Shown here piece after piece: positions 43,150 through 57,149 of a stretch of DNA of 64,000 nt. The stretch spans positions 1-64,000 of the forward strand of contig LDOQ01000303.1 in the NCBI GenBank assembly GCA_001887945.1, given 5' to 3'. Made by a program: the position numbers and the translations under genes. The stretch comes from Spraguea lophii (lineage: Eukaryota > Microsporidia > Spragueidae). The first letter of the stretch is position 1; each line of letters opens with the position of its first letter. The notes below the pieces were generated by a model that was given only the letters and a program-made list of their open reading frames with translations, searched no databases and was not told where the DNA came from.

Positions 43150-45400
43150 TATATCAATTATATTTTTCCTTTATTCGCTTAAATCTATTTAATGTAATTG
43201 AATGTATTCTTTCGAAAATTCTGTGACTCTAAAAAATGTATAGCATGGTTATATATATAATTTTATGTTCTTTCAAGAGATTATTAAAGGTTGTTGAAAT
43301 ATATTGCTTTGTTTGGTCTGTTATAACTCTTTTAGATTTAAATTTTTTTGAAACCATTGTTCTTTTAATATGTTTGTGATGATATTTTCAGTTATTTCGT
43401 TTGTAAATATTAATTTAATGTGTCTTGGAAATGGATGTAGTTGTTAAAATATAACCATTTCCTTTTCATAAAATTCTTATAGGTTAAATTGTCAGTATAT
43501 CATTAGATACCAATACAAGAAGTGTTCCTATTACTGAATTAGATTTCAACCTTCATAGTTGGCTATGTATGTTCTGTTTTTTTTTGCATATTTAACTTCA
43601 TCTTTGGTATATAAAACGCGTCTTTAAACATGCTCTATGGTTTATTTATCCGGTATATATTAGATAAATGTATACATTCACGATTTTTTTTGTAATCGAT
43701 AAATATTATTATTTCGTTATCTGATATTATCATTTTATTTTTTATAAATCTTAACAATGTATTCGATTGGTTAAGTTTTCTCTTATTAATATGCTTGTGC
43801 TATAATTTTCAGATAAAAAATATATATTTTTGATGTTTTAACGGGCATATTAAATAATTCATAGTTATATTCATCTGGATATGTTTTATATCCTGATATC
43901 CCCCTGTATTCATAACTTTTAGACAGTCAAAATTTTGTTATTTACTTGAATTCTTATTTTCGAATCATACATTATATTTCTGAATTCTTCTACAGCTTTG
44001 ATTGTGGTAAAGAACTACTTTTCCATTATAGAGTAATTCATTTCTTTCTTGGGTAGTTTATGGTTATAAAATTTATTATCGATCATTTTGTTTTATTATT
44101 ACGCTAATTATTTTGTTACTGACATTTGTTTGTAAACGGGAAAAGCTTATTTAAATTGAAATGATATAATGTTATCGAACTAATAATATCTCTTCTTATA
44201 TATCCCGGTATTTTTATGCCATCAGTATTATAAGCGATTATTCTATTAATTTTAATTTTTAGTTTATATATCATTAGAAGGATGATTATATTATTTCGAT
44301 CTTTTGTGAATGATCTGAAGTAATTTATAAATCCGATAATTTTTATGATGTTGTTTTTTTGTTTCTCGGATATCAAATTCCTAATTTTTTGCGTCTGGCA
44401 GATACCATCCGGTAATATGCTACGCCCGGATATTTCGGTTGTTTTATTATTATGTTTGTTTTTTATAGATTTAAAATAAGTTTATTTTTTCTTTAAATTT
44501 CCTGATACTATTTTAACATGTAACGAGTGTTGATCAATTGCTTTTAATTAAATTAATATATCATCAAATTCCATTTTTCATAAAGGGAAGCACTTAATAT
44601 GTCATTCATTGTTTTGGGGAGGGTGCATTTGTTGTATCTAATGGTAATCTATTTAAATCTGTATTATTTATTCGATACTACAAAATTTGTCCTATGTTTA
44701 TTATTGTTGCATATCGATTTTGCCCTATTTGCGTTTAAATCTAACTACGTGACTATTACATTTCCACCGAGAGCTTATCAAATAACCTTTGCATTCAGAA
44801 GGGGATATGCCTCTTTTACAGTGATGATACTTAATTTTCATAATCGTAATAATCGGATACTCCCGTTTTTTAGAATGATAGATACAGGATTAATATATTG
44901 TTATGTAAATTCCAAATATTTGTTTTCTTTAATAATCCTTCTATTCCATAGTTCAACTTGGATTTCCGACTTAAGAGAAAATTATCTGGTTTGCATAGTA
45001 TCGGTTCTTTGTCAATTAGTTTTATTTAATGTTTGTAACTAACATATCATTCCAATTATACCGGTTGTTTTTCAATTCTTTGATAACCCTGTTTTACCAA
45101 TTTTTTTATTGAATGGGTTATCGTTGTTGATATTACCCACCGATGCAGCGGTTTTATTCTCTCCTAAAATGTTTTCGTTTACATCTATGTTCATCCTGAG
45201 AAATAAATTCGGATTTTGTTTTCCTTCGATAAACTCTATTCCTATATGTATGTAATTTTGCCATTCCTTTTTAAATATATAAGTTTATTTCGAAAATCTT
45301 GATAGGAATATTATAAAAATTTATATTACTTTTATATATATGATTTGTGGTAATAGTTTTTTCATCTGCTATTAGCATAACAAAGGATTTTGTATTTGTT
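43150..45400 (-). pseudogene. Ty3/gypsy-type pol relic (minus strand)
   Basis: Reading right to left, the reverse transcriptase lies at about 45090-44600 (INPVSIILKNGSIRLLR, ITVKEAYPL, LGGNVIVT-LDLNAN). The RT-thumb/RNase H connection is at 44376-44116 (KQKNNIIKIIGFINYFRSFTKD), an open frame that aligns with the gypsy GLINYFRxFI block. RNase H at about 44090-43980 has LPKKEMNYSIMEKEFF-like text and KAVEEFRNIMYDSKIRIQVNNKILT. Integrase is at about 43520-43180 (NGYILTTTSISKTH, ITDQTKQYISTTFNN, FERIHSITLNRFKR). Domain order RT-RNaseH-INT is that of Ty3/gypsy. Many shifts and stops; no long terminal repeats found. Confidence 0.75.
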
Positions 45401-45599
45401 AGATTCAATCAAAACTTCTCGTTCTTATTATATTTATAAAATTATTCAGGGACCGGTATTAAACAACGCGTCTAAATGTTATCTTATTTATTGAGCTATA
45501 CAATAATGATAATCATTATGAAAAATGGTTACTGAGATAAGAATAAAAAATATATTATTATAAATCCCATGTAAAAAATAATAATTAAAAACAGAGATA

Positions 45600-46140
45600 C
45601 TTTAAAACATCTTACTCGAAAAAAAATTCATTTTGTTACGTTTTTAAGAGAAGAAGGTATAAATGTAAAAATATATTAAATACGTACTTTGATACTATAT
45701 TTGAATCGTATATCTTTATAATAAGAAAAAATTATGTGTCATAAAGCATTACCCGTAAAAAAGGATTCCTTTTTATGATTTACGTATACCTATGAATAAA
45801 ATTTTAAAAATAAATTATGAGTTTTCTGAAAAATAAGGTTAAAAAATAATTAAAGAAACAGGTTTAAATAAGGAGACAATTAAAAAAACAAGAAATATAT
45901 ATGTTGTGAACGATTGGTTATCGCATCAAACGGATTGTGTTTAAAGGGGAGTTATATCAATAGGAAAAGTTATTTATTTTAATTTGAATTAGTTTTAGAA
46001 GATAACAAATTACAATTCAAACTATATAATTTTTATCTTAATCAAAACGATTATCTAATTATAGAAATCAGAATGATGATGTTTGATTCAATTATAAATA
46101 TTCTTAAATTTAAATAGATGATGAAGTTTTATCGCAGATG
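45600..46140 (+). other. Unassigned transposase-like stretch
   Basis: KIIKETGLNKETIKKT (about 45842-45890) looks like a helix-turn-helix of the Merlin or IS630 sort, and LQFKLYNFYLNQND follows near 46010. There is no catalytic motif. It may be the N-terminal remnant of a further DNA transposon or of the gypsy element that follows. Confidence 0.2.
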
Positions 46141-46149
46141 TTTTTTTAC

Positions 46150-49100
46150 CTCTTATGAACATCCATCTCCTTCTTATTTACATTCTCTATGAATAAAGGG
46201 TTCTTCAACTGCTTTCGATTTTTCACAGAAACGTTATAGGTAACCTTTATTTCAGGACCACGACATAATGAATTTCTTAGTTACAGAAATGCGAGACAGA
46301 CTTCCGAATAATCAATATGAAAATCAAAAATACAGATGAGTAACACCGATACAAATAGATATTAACTAACATCCAGGTTCAAAACGTTAATATTTGGTCG
46401 AGAAAGACAAAGGAACAAATCAGAAACAATGAATGGGATAAACAAATTACAATGAACATATTAAAAATTTTAATTAAAAATAAAGCATCTTAGTAAATTG
46501 AAAAATACACAGAACCATTCAAAGCCATAGATGTCTATTAACTTCTCATTACAAGAAAAGCGGATGATAAATTAGACTCAACATCAATCTATTAGAATTA
46601 TTGAGTGCGTGAAAAACAAGAACCAATGATTAATGAATCAGCAATATGTCGAAAATGGAGCAATAATATGAAAAAGGAAATATTTGGAAATAAAATTTAG
46701 AGAAAGACTAAGTAACCAAACTAAACTTGAATAAAAAGGATTTCAAAAAATGCCAGGGAAGATATAAAAAAATATATTAATGAAATAGAAGAAGAAATAT
46801 TATAGTAATCAGTTAAAAGACAAGTTATCAATAAATTAAAAACTTTAAATAAAAAAAATTTATAAAAAATAATTCCCCACAAAAATAAGAAGATGACGTA
46901 AGGAACACAAAAATTATATTGTCATTATCATAAATTTAAAAATCATGACGCTGAATTGTAAAACAATAAAAGAGGCGGAGAAAAATAAACAAAATTTTCA
47001 CATGAAGAATGAAAATTTTAAGGACAAACTACTTTTTAGAAAGGATTATCAAAATGCTGAGTATTTATTTGATACAGGAGTCGAAAAATCTGTCATTTCG
47101 TCTGATTTTTTAAAACCATTTCTCTTTAAAACCAAACTTATTCCGGAAATAAAAACAGAACCAGCAATAAAAAAATATAGGTAAATAAGTCGCTCCTGGG
47201 ACAATGCATATTTGAAAAAATACCACACGCTATAAACAAACAAGATTTTCTTATAGTTTCAAATTTAACCTGTCATGTAATCTTAAATACAGATTTTTTT
47301 TCAAACCGTGTTAAAATTAATTATGATTCTTAAATAATCTCTATCAATAGACGAAAGGTTCTTCCAAAGAATTAAAAGAAAATACCGTATGCAACATCTA
47401 GAGAAAAACTAGAAAATCTAATACGAAAATATTCAACGAATACGAAATGGGAACTTATAGAATTTAAAACATGAAACACGTCTAAAGTCCAATCCAGATG
47501 TTAACATAAAACGTAATCTGTTCCTTACAACTTAAGTCACGAGGGTAAACATTAAATAATATTCTTATAGAAGAAAACATTATTAGAAATATACCTTATA
47601 AATATTGTTCATCATCTTTCTTAATTCCAAAGAAGACAAGATCATTACAACTAGTTGTAAACTTTTCTAAACTTAACGAGTATACAACAAAAAAGTTGAC
47701 CGGTGTCCAAATATCACCGACTGCCTATCAGATCTAAAAAAACTCTGTTATCTTTACAACTTAAATATAAACATGGCATCATCAAATAGTTATGCATCCA
47801 GACTCCATACAATACACATCTTCCACGATTTTAAATAACAATACAAGTATTAAAAAATACCTTTCGGTTTCACAAACTCACTATATATCTTCCAACGTGT
47901 CATGCGCGATGTTCCCTGTGATTTCACCTTTGCGAAACTTTAATTAGACGATTGACTGATACAAAGTAAGACTTTAGAGAACATACAAAACACGTTCCTA
48001 TTGTCTGTAAAAAAACCGGCAAGCGAGAATGATTTTAAATATCAAAAAATGCGTTTTTTTAAAGAAGAAATAGAGTACTTTGGCCATATAATTAATAAAA
48101 AGTGTTACTCGTTAAACCTTACGAAAATAAACAAACTTCAAAGGTTGCAATTCTCTGAAACAAAGAAAAAACTCCAGATATTAATTAGATCTATAAATCG
48201 GTTTAGGCCATTTACCAGAAACATTGCAACAAAGTCTTATTTATCACAAATAGATTAAAATACAACACATCTTATCGACGGGGAAAATGATGGGATGCAT
48301 TCCAAAGAATTTGGAATGATATTAAGGAATCTCCAACTCTTGTTTATTCAGATTTCAAGGGGAAATTATAATAGAAACAGATGCATTTAATGTACCACTG
48401 GAATTGTATTATACCAAAGGCATGGAATAATTACATTATTTAGTTACAAACTGAACAAGATAGGAAAAATATACATAATCGTAGAAAAAGAATTTTACGC
48501 TATATATAAGACCATCATAAAATTTCACAGTATACTATTCAATACGAAGATTAAATTAAGAATTAATAATAAAACCCACAGCAACAATAAGAGAACCAGC
48601 ATCACGGATCCACGGATGGAAAAAACATTTGTTAAAATATTCAACATTTATAGAAATTATACCGTGAAACAAAAATGTCGTTGCAGATATATAACTTCAT
48701 TTGACAAAGTTAAGAAAAACAGATAATGGATTAAAAGAAAAAAAACAATTGATTGGCACAAAGAACATGGACGTTCAGGAATTTTAAGAACCGGAGAACC
48801 CTAAACACGTCTGGGAATTATGTTTCATATTATCAAATTCAACAAATATTATCTTCCTGTCAAGATTACCAAAGGAACACGTCGGTAAGATAAAATAAGG
48901 AAAATTAATGGAAAAATAATCTCGAACAAGTCATTTGAAATCATATCGCCTGATATAATATGTTCTTTAATAATTATGAATACAAGGATCTTAATGATAA
49001 TGTGAAATTCTTTTGATTTCGGTATCAGAAATCATTTTACTAGGCTCATCGGAAGCAATTGAATGTTTTAAACTTTTTTTAATAAATATATTACATCAAA

Positions 49101-49660
49101 GGAGATATTTATCAATGATGATAAGCAATATATAACAGAGATATATTTTTTTTCCGAGTAACACAACCTCAATCACCGATTTTTTATTCACCCATAACCT
49201 TATAAGCAATTGGGTTTCTGAAAAAATAAATCAAATTATTATTAAAGATATGAGAATCATGAAAACGGAATCCATTAAGAATATAATTATACATATTACA
49301 AATAACTTAAATAAATGTTTTAATTCTGCATTAGATGACATTCCTATTAATATTATAAAAGTGTATAGGAAAAAAAGACTTTACAAGTTAAATAAACGAT
49401 ATGAAAGAAACAGAAGTAAAAATAATACATTAGAAAAGGTAAATAAAAAAATGAAAATATACAAATATATGATACGAGACAAAATATATGTTAAGAACAT
49501 AAAGTTAGCGAAAACAGAAGCGATTACATAGGATCTTATACTATTCATAAAATATACAACAACTTTAACATTGTTGACGCTCTAAAGGAAAACCGTATTT
49601 CCAAATACAATATAAAAAAACAAGTAAAAGATCGTTTCAACTTTCAAAGAAAATGTATAA
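46150..49660 (+). pseudogene. Ty3/gypsy-type gag-pol relic (plus strand)
   Basis: In order: a polar, gag-like stretch without clear motifs (46200-46900). An aspartic protease follows (YLFDTGVEKSVIS, active Asp codon 47071; open frame 46945-47184). Reverse transcriptase comes next (FLIPKKTRSLQLVVNFSKLNEYTTKK, about 47610-47695; EIEYFGHIINKKCYSLNLTKINKL and RSINRFRPFTRN, 48060-48230). RNase H is at about 48330-48540 (LVYSDFKG-IIETDAFNVPLELYYTKGM, VEKEFYAIYKTI). The integrase end is at about 49200-49640 (SEKINQIIIKDMRIMKTESIKN, then an SH3-like DKIYVKNIKLAKT, 49250-49531 open). Multiple shifts and stops. No long terminal repeats recognised. It lies head to head with the minus-strand relic, 0.75 kb apart. 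Confidence 0.8.
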
Positions 49661-50369
49661 AGTAGCCCGTATGATAAAAACTGATATTACTAATAAATTA
49701 GAATTAATCTCCTTGACGAGAAACGCGAGTCTTTTTTGATTATTTGATGGATTTAGATATCTTAAAAAAATCGAAGAATGTTCTGGATGTAAAAAAGTAT
49801 TAAAATTAATGATTAATGATGACATAGACAAATGATTATGAAAATGTACTGATTCTAGATGCCAAATATTTCATTTTCAATTAGAAAAAAATCATTATTA
49901 TATGGTTTAAATACATCACTATCAAAAAATATTATTGGTAATTTATTATATTTCTAAAAAAAATTTTAAGGGAGATCGATATTTCTAATATTATTTATGT
50001 AAATATTAGGAATATATTATGGATTAAAAAGAAATATATACCCAAAAAAAGAATAGAGAAAAAAAATTAACAATTGAGATAGATGAAATTTACCCGACAA
50101 AAAAACAATAAACATAAATATTAGAAAAAAATAATGGTATGTTGTAGAAATATGTAGGGAAACAAAAAGTATTTTTTTGAAATATATACTAAAAAAATGT
50201 ATTAAAACTTTAAAAAAGAACATCTATTATGCGTGAATCACTCGAAAAATTTCGTAACTCCAAACAATCCTATAATTCCCACATAAAATATAGGGATTAA
50301 ATATAAATACGCGAAAGATTTTTTTTACAACAAAGAATCTGGTAAGAATAAAAATATAAAAAATTACAT
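49661..50369. other. AT-rich spacer
   Basis: Nothing supportable. Confidence 0.4.
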
Positions 50370-51130
50370 AAGAGGATATTTTCCTTTGTATGAAAAAATG
50401 CGCATTTTCCGTATTATTGAATTTATTAAAGATATTTGATGAATTTCTTTCTTTTAAAATTATTCTTATAATATATATTTTGGAAGTTAGAACGACTTTT
50501 TATTGAAAAAAGGTTTGAAAAAAGGTCTCTGTAATTTTTTGTAAATGATCGTAGAAGACAGACTATTAGCTATGGCATACATCTCTTAGAATGTAGAACA
50601 AAACAAACTTGCTTTTAGGTAAATCCGGATACAATCTCGATATAAGAAATGCATATAGAAAAGCTATAAATATATTGACATTACTTATATGGCATCTAAT
50701 AGAAGCTAAAACATTTCCCATTAGTGCTATTTTTTTCGCTAACTGGTATAATGCATCATAAGTTTTTAAATGATATATATATTGTGATGTGTTTTAAAAT
50801 AGTCATTAGAAAAACACATGACAAAAATGTATTCAATGAAAATACAATCTTAATATTGGATAATGTTAAATTTCATAAGATTATAACGAAATATTATCTT
50901 ATTTAACCGTGAAAAATATAAGATGTTTATTTTTGTCCACGTACTCTCCCGAATTTAATCCCATAGAAAACACTTTTAATTATTTTAAAAGTTACGTATC
51001 AAATAAAAGATCAAATGCAATTAGAAGGGATGTTTTAAAAGAATATCTTTTAGAAACTGTAAATAACCTTAGTAATAACAACAATGAATTTTTAGAAGAT
51101 TTTATACTAAAATGCAAAAGAAGGCAGTAA
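50370..51130 (+). pseudogene. Tc1/IS630-type transposase relic c
   Basis: LLLGKSGYNLDIRNAYRKAI (about 50610-50670) sits at the place of the first Asp block (family DESGFNLxxR; here D is replaced by K). TILILDNVKFHKIITKYY (about 50848-50898) has the second Asp (50859). After a shift, FLSTYSPEFNPIENTFNYFKSYV (about 50930-51000) holds the Glu (50965), and the frame runs to a proper stop at 51130. The second Asp and the Glu are about 35 codons apart across the shift. The SPEFNPIExxF block is diagnostic. Confidence 0.75.
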
Positions 51131-51274
51131 TGTTTTTAATACCATATTCTTTATTTATTATACGTAATTTATTAAAATAAATATTTTTTATTTTTTTCTG
51201 AATTATCATGTATAGAAAGAAAATTAAATAATTATTACTTTAAAAATAAGAGGAAAATATATAATTGTGGAAAT

Positions 51275-51620
51275 AGACAGTCAAAGTTTGGTAAGAATGA
51301 ATACAAAAAAAGACATAATGTCAATGGGAAATGGATCGTGAGCGTGGTAGAGACCAGTAATAAATTATTATTTTTATAAGCAGTTGACGATCGAAATAAG
51401 AAAACACGAATCCATATTATATCCAAGTTGTTGATGAGAATATAATATAAAAGATGTGGATATGAAACATTATGTTGTAAATCACAATAAACATTTCAAA
51501 GATATTTAGTATAATGTAAAAAAGTTTGTTACTAAAAGATATCTTAATTCCAATAAATTACGATTTCTTCTGAAACCTTTTTATATTTATAAGAACGAAG
51601 GGAATAACGCTTTGATAACT
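51275..51620 (+). pseudogene. Merlin/ISXO2-type transposase relic C
   Basis: QSKFGKNEYKKRHNVNGKWIVSVVETSNKLLFL (51275-51378) aligns with the DESKFGKRKYxRGHRVxGxWVxGGVER block of ISXO2-like enzymes, with the first Asp lost. AVDDRNKKTR follows. After a degraded gap, KHYVVNHNKHFKD (about 51460) and VKKFVTKRYLNSNK (about 51520) correspond to VNHSxNFVDP and the W..LK end. It is a distinct subtype from copy A. It starts 145 bases after relic c. Confidence 0.6.
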
Positions 51621-52289
51621 TAATTAATCATATATTTATTGTTTAATATTATAATTTTGAAGATAAAAAATTAATTATTTTTAAAATGAATATACATAAG
51701 GTATATCTTAGTCAAAAAAAAATATCGAATAACTTTAAAAAAACCATTATTAAAATTATATATTATCGGGCATTTATATTATATCCCAATTGAAATTATT
51801 TTCTTAAAAAATTCTTACAAATAACAAATGAAACAGAAATAAGTATGAATGATAAATTTACTAATAAATTTGAAGAAACATTAAATTTAAAAATAATAGA
51901 TATGTTGTATTATGCTGTCTAGAAAAAAATCACACAGATAAATTAAAAAATGACATTCGGATATAATTAAGAAAAATGTTAAAAAACTTATACTCATTAA
52001 AAACAACAATCTTCAGTAATAAAATATCATAAAACAGTATTATCAGGAAATTGTAGTATAAACATTATAGGGCGAGTTTGAGTGAGTGGTTTACAACAAA
52101 AAAGATGTTGAATTTATGATATAAATAAATATTTTAAATTATTTGTTTTTGTTATGAATTATGATAATAAAGATTTTAATATATTTTTGATTGTTATTTA
52201 CAAGAATTCAAAAAATCGATTTAAATTAGAATATACATAAGTATCAAATCAACTTTGACCCTAATGAATTTTTTTAAAAAATATGTATT

Positions 52290-52570
52290 CTGATCAACGA
52301 CATGAATATAGAAACATGACCAATGATATATTTCTAAAGCATTAATAATCGACCATTCTAGAAGCTTTGTACATCCTGAAACAAGAATAAACATCCAATT
52401 AATAAAATCTTACGGGATAAATAAAACTCATGGATGTAAAAAAGAAGTGGATGTTAAGAAATAACTTAATGAAGGTGGTATTAATATATTGTTTAAAACA
52501 GCTAGATATAATGATTTAAAAAAATTATTCAGGGTTTTCAAGGAGGAGAATAACAAATATAATCCTAAAT
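52290..52570 (+). pseudogene. Merlin-type transposase C-terminal relic D
   Basis: IIDHSRSFVHPETRINIQLIKSYGINK (about 52346-52430) aligns with the INHSKNFVDPTNKQIHIQTIESVWRYLK block of copy F. KKEVDVKK and GGINILFK follow. The upstream catalytic half is not readable. Confidence 0.5.
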
Positions 52571-55500
52571 ATCAATAAATCAAATTATAATCGGATTTTG
52601 ATTTATATTTTTTTTTAAAAAAAATTTCGATTCGCGTTGAATGTATTAATATAAACATTTTCCATTAAAAAATAACCATAAAATAAGATGAAAATTAATT
52701 AAATAAAGATGTTTAACAATAGTAATTATAGAATCAATAACACGGATTCATATGTTATAAGAAATGATTATTCCATAAAACCATCTCAATTTCAGATTTT
52801 ATTATATATTTGGAAATGGTGTTATTTGCGCTAAGTGGCTTGGTTAAATATTTCTTTCATTTTCTTTATAATTCTTTGTTTTTTCGATAGAAATAAAATT
52901 TATAATCTGACTCGAAAAAATAATTTTTTTTTATCCTCATAAGTGCATCGGTGTGTATGTTTTAAATAATTTGATGGAGTCCTTTCTATTTATATGAAAA
53001 CTAACATGTTCAAAGGAAAAAACGATATTTTGTAATATTAAGATTTTTTTTAGATTTAATAAAAATTTCTTTTTTTATTAAATTTCCTGATTTTGATATA
53101 TCCTAATATTGTTTATATATTTTTTTTATTTCAATTCTTTCATTAATATTCTTTACTTATATACTAGTTGTGTCTATATAAACTCCAAACTCTCTTCGTA
53201 TTGTCAACATCAGTATCAAAATCGTTATCGAATGAGACCAAATCTTCCAAACTAAACTCATTTTATTATAACTGGAGTTTGCAATTTTTAACATCGATTA
53301 GAAAAATAAGAATTTTTATATTCGATATTTGTAATTTTTAAGTTATTTTTTGTCGATTTGTATTTCTTTATTTTCATTTCCCAATTTCTGTCTCGGAATA
53401 AAACCGTAGAATATAAAGTTAAATTTATTTATACCTTTATGTACACTGAACAGTGGTTGCATAATGTTTAATAGTATTATATTGATATACCACCTCATCT
53501 AGAAATATGCTATGATCTCCGTTGAATGCGACTTAATTGGCATTATTTCGATTATTTAATTTGTTTTTTTAATTTTCTCTAATTTTGGAAATGTCTTAAT
53601 TTCCCATATATTTATGTGATTCTAATTTCTTTACCGAACTCATACATCTTATTATTTTTAACTTCATTTATGTTATTTATCTAGAACTTCATAAGATGGC
53701 TTTCTAGAAAAAATATCTTTTAGGATAATTGCATATAATATGTACAATTTTATCTGCAATGAAAATATTTATAACAACATTTAAAGAAATACGATATTTA
53801 AATTATACCTAAAATCATATCATTTTCCCCGGAATACACGTATTCATAATGTTAGTTATTTATCCAGCATCTTTTTTCTTATATAATAACTTAAATAATC
53901 ATATTTTTAAAAGATTAATTAAACTTGATGAAAATGACCATATTATACATTCTTCTATATCTTCTCTCCGAATTCTAAACGTTTTTAATATAATATGTTG
54001 GTTTATCATTTATGAACCTAACTTATTAGTAAATAACATAACTTTTATTTAGTTGTTTTCTTAAATAATATAAAAAGGGAAGCGTTCTTACCTAATAAGA
54101 AATTTGATTTAAATAAACACTCAACGAGTTATATAAATCCATTCGGTGAAATTTCACTCTAGATATATCATAATTCAAATTATGACAATCAAAAGCTATA
54201 CCATTAACTTCAATTTATTATATATCAATATTGTTTGGGTGTATCTAACGTGATATTTTATACTCCTTTTTACTATTATGACACCAGTTAATGGTTTTCG
54301 TATAATATTTTTGCTTTGAACTTATTTCAAAATTACGAACAAACGGCCTTTTTACTTTATTTTATTAATAAAAAACAATTCAGTTGAAACAAGAGTAAAT
54401 TTTTTGTATTTAATTGTAAAGTTTGTTGTGGATTTTTTATATTTTAAATAATTCACCATTCCTTTCTTATCCCTCAATTATATGATTTTAACGACTATAT
54501 ATTAAATTATAATAAAATTTATATGTTATAAGTAAAAATTATCTAGGAAGAGTTTTTACTGAAAACCTATGATTAAACATAAAATTCCTGATAAACTTTA
54601 CAATATAAAAAATATTAAACAGTAGATCATTTCAAAATTCTTTGATTTAAATGTTTAAAATCAATTAATCTTTTTTTAAATACATTTATTTTAATATTAT
54701 AAGGAAAGATAAAAAAGAATCATTACGAGATTGGTGTTCAGAGACTAGGATGAATAATCTATTTTTTTAATTTCTTCTCTTCGAAAATACATATTTTAGT
54801 TTTTATTGTATATCTGGAATAATTATTTTGATGAAACTAAAAACTTTTACTCTCATTATTCGCATAAATTCTTCAAGATTATTGGAAATAATGTTATTAT
54901 ATTTGGGAGAATTTACTTTCCTTTCAATAAACACTAATTTATAAACACCAAAATATGGAAAATTCGCATCTGACTAATACAAATCTTATTAAAATTATTA
55001 TGATTTTAACATATATTTTTCTGTAATCACTTGTGTTTTTATTATTAACGATTTCTTTGTCAGAGAGTATACATAAATGGTTATTGGATTTCAGTATTTT
55101 CTATATGCTTTTTGACACAGAAAGTTATACTTGGTTTTTCTTGATGATATTTTCGGTATTTATTATATATCTTATTAAGTTTTTTACATATCTTAATAAA
55201 TTTGTTTTTCTTCTATATTTTTTCGTATCTCTATTGTCAGGATTCGCAAATTTTCTATATACTCTTTCCATAATGTTTTTGAACATTCATCTCTATAACA
55301 TTTTTTAAAACTTTTAATATTAATATATCTTATAATCATTTCCCCTTTGTTGTGTATATATTTCCCTCGTTATAAAATATCAATATTAAAAAAATTAAAA
55401 ATAAAAACACGGTTCTTAAAAATTTGAGTCTTCTTGAAAAATAAATTATTTTAAAAAGTAAATAATTTACAAGAATAAAATTTATTAATTTTAATAATAC

Positions 55501-55635
55501 GAGATTTTTCCAATATGAAAGTACAGATTTTTAAAATAATAAACAGGTTTAAAAATAAATAAATGATGGTTATTAATAAAATCGTTTGGTTGAATATACC
55601 ATTAAACATTCTATTAGTTTTATCCCACGTATTGT
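52571..55635. other. Gene desert
   Basis: About 3 kb without assignable coding. A minus-strand FLDEVVYQYNT near 53500 could be the first-Asp block of another Tc1-like relic but lacks support. The open frames at 53849 and 55033 are Phe/Leu/Ile-rich and unsupported. Confidence 0.4.
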
Positions 55636-55639
55636 TATA

Positions 55640-56200
55640 AAAAATTCGAAAATTTGGCTTGGATTAGAATTAAATTCATTAATCATATCGCCAATATAAT
55701 TTTTTAGAATATCACTAATATCGCTTTAGTCTGGTTAATCTGCTTATCACAATATTTTTTATTAAATTAAATTTAAGAGAATATAATAATGAAAACGGAT
55801 ATTTTATATTATTCTCATTCCAAAACATTTTGATTATTTGTATAAAATGAAACCGACATTATCCATAACCCAAAGTGTGTCGTTTATAAAAACATTCTCC
55901 TCAAACGACTCTTGTAAATAGGCCAAAAACAAATATGTGTTATACAAATGGTTTTATATTTTATTATTTCACGGGATGAATATATCGCATATGAAAATAT
56001 GTGTTGTAAGTGATACCGATGTGGTGTAAATAAAGGATTTGTATTCGTAGACTATATTTATACGCACGATTAAACAGGGTTAACCGTATTCATCAAGATA
56101 AAATATGCATATTGGGTATCCCCAACAAAACGGAATAGTATCTTATTGTGATTACTTGTGATCACTTAATAAACCCACCGAGAATATTGTTCGGTTCTAT
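55640..56200 (-). pseudogene. Tc1/IS630-type transposase relic d
   Basis: On the minus strand in order: YKYSLRIQILYLHHIGITY (about 56060-56000), then YLFLAYLQESFEENVFINDTLWVMDNVGF (about 55945-55855) containing the second Asp in VMDNVGF. A degraded SLKFNLIKNI (about 55760) stands where the family has SPEFNPIEN. LTRLK follows. No terminal repeats seen. Confidence 0.55.
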
Positions 56201-57100
56201 TTATTATCTTATAAAGAACCCAAAAATTTCACAAATATCTAGTTTGTTATTATAGAAAATCAAATCAATAGCGTTATCCTTTATAGAATATAAAATACAA
56301 CCGCCATATCTGTTTATATATGTTTTAGTTTACCTAAGACATATAACCATTTCATAATTAACACATTTCATTTTATAAATAATTCTTACTTTACTGTAAA
56401 TTATATTAAAAACTTCGAATTAATAATTTCTTAAAGAGGAACCCTCTGAAATCTCCAATTCTCGAATTTCAAAAGTTGGACAAGTTTTTTCTACAATAAA
56501 GAAGTTCATTTTTAAATGAGTTATTTTTAACGAGGATATTTTTAAATTCGATTGAAGAAGATATAAAATAAATAATAAGAGATCTAATATCATAATAAGA
56601 TGAAATTCTAAAAATAGAAAAACAGGATATGCTGTCGGCTTTTATTTATAAGATTTTACATCAATCCCATATACCTTTTCATCAATTTGGTCCACATTAT
56701 AAGTGGACATGATAAGGGACTCTGAAAAAAATTTATTCATTTGAGATAGAAAAATATTTCATTTTAAAATAAATGAAAACTTATGATTGCTTATATCTGC
56801 TATGCAACATATAACAAGATGATTTTTTGATGAAGGAAAATTTCACAAAAAAAGAAAGATAATAGAATGATAAAAACCAAAACCTAATCTTGAGGAAAAA
56901 AATGTTTTCATTTAAAAATTAAAAAAGATATATAATTACCATATTAAGGTTTTAATAATTAAAATCTATGGAAATTATAATATTACTCTATTAATAACTT
57001 TTTATTGGAATCTTATACAATTATATTATCGTTAAAATATTGATTCCGATTCTGATGAATAGAAATATTAAAGTTATTTTTAATTAAAAATTCTAAAATA
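56201..57100. other. AT-rich spacer
   Basis: Nothing supportable. Confidence 0.35.
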
Positions 57101-57149
57101 GAGTGATATTCATCGTCTATCATATAAAAACGCATTATCTTCATTTGTT

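Noticed and set aside
44599..45042. 147-codon plus-strand frame as a gene
   Set aside because: The opposite strand reads as gypsy reverse transcriptase in broken frames; the plus frame is its shadow.
53440..53560. A further Tc1-like relic on the minus strand (FLDEVVYQYNT)
   Set aside because: Only one possible block; no second Asp or Glu block follows in order.
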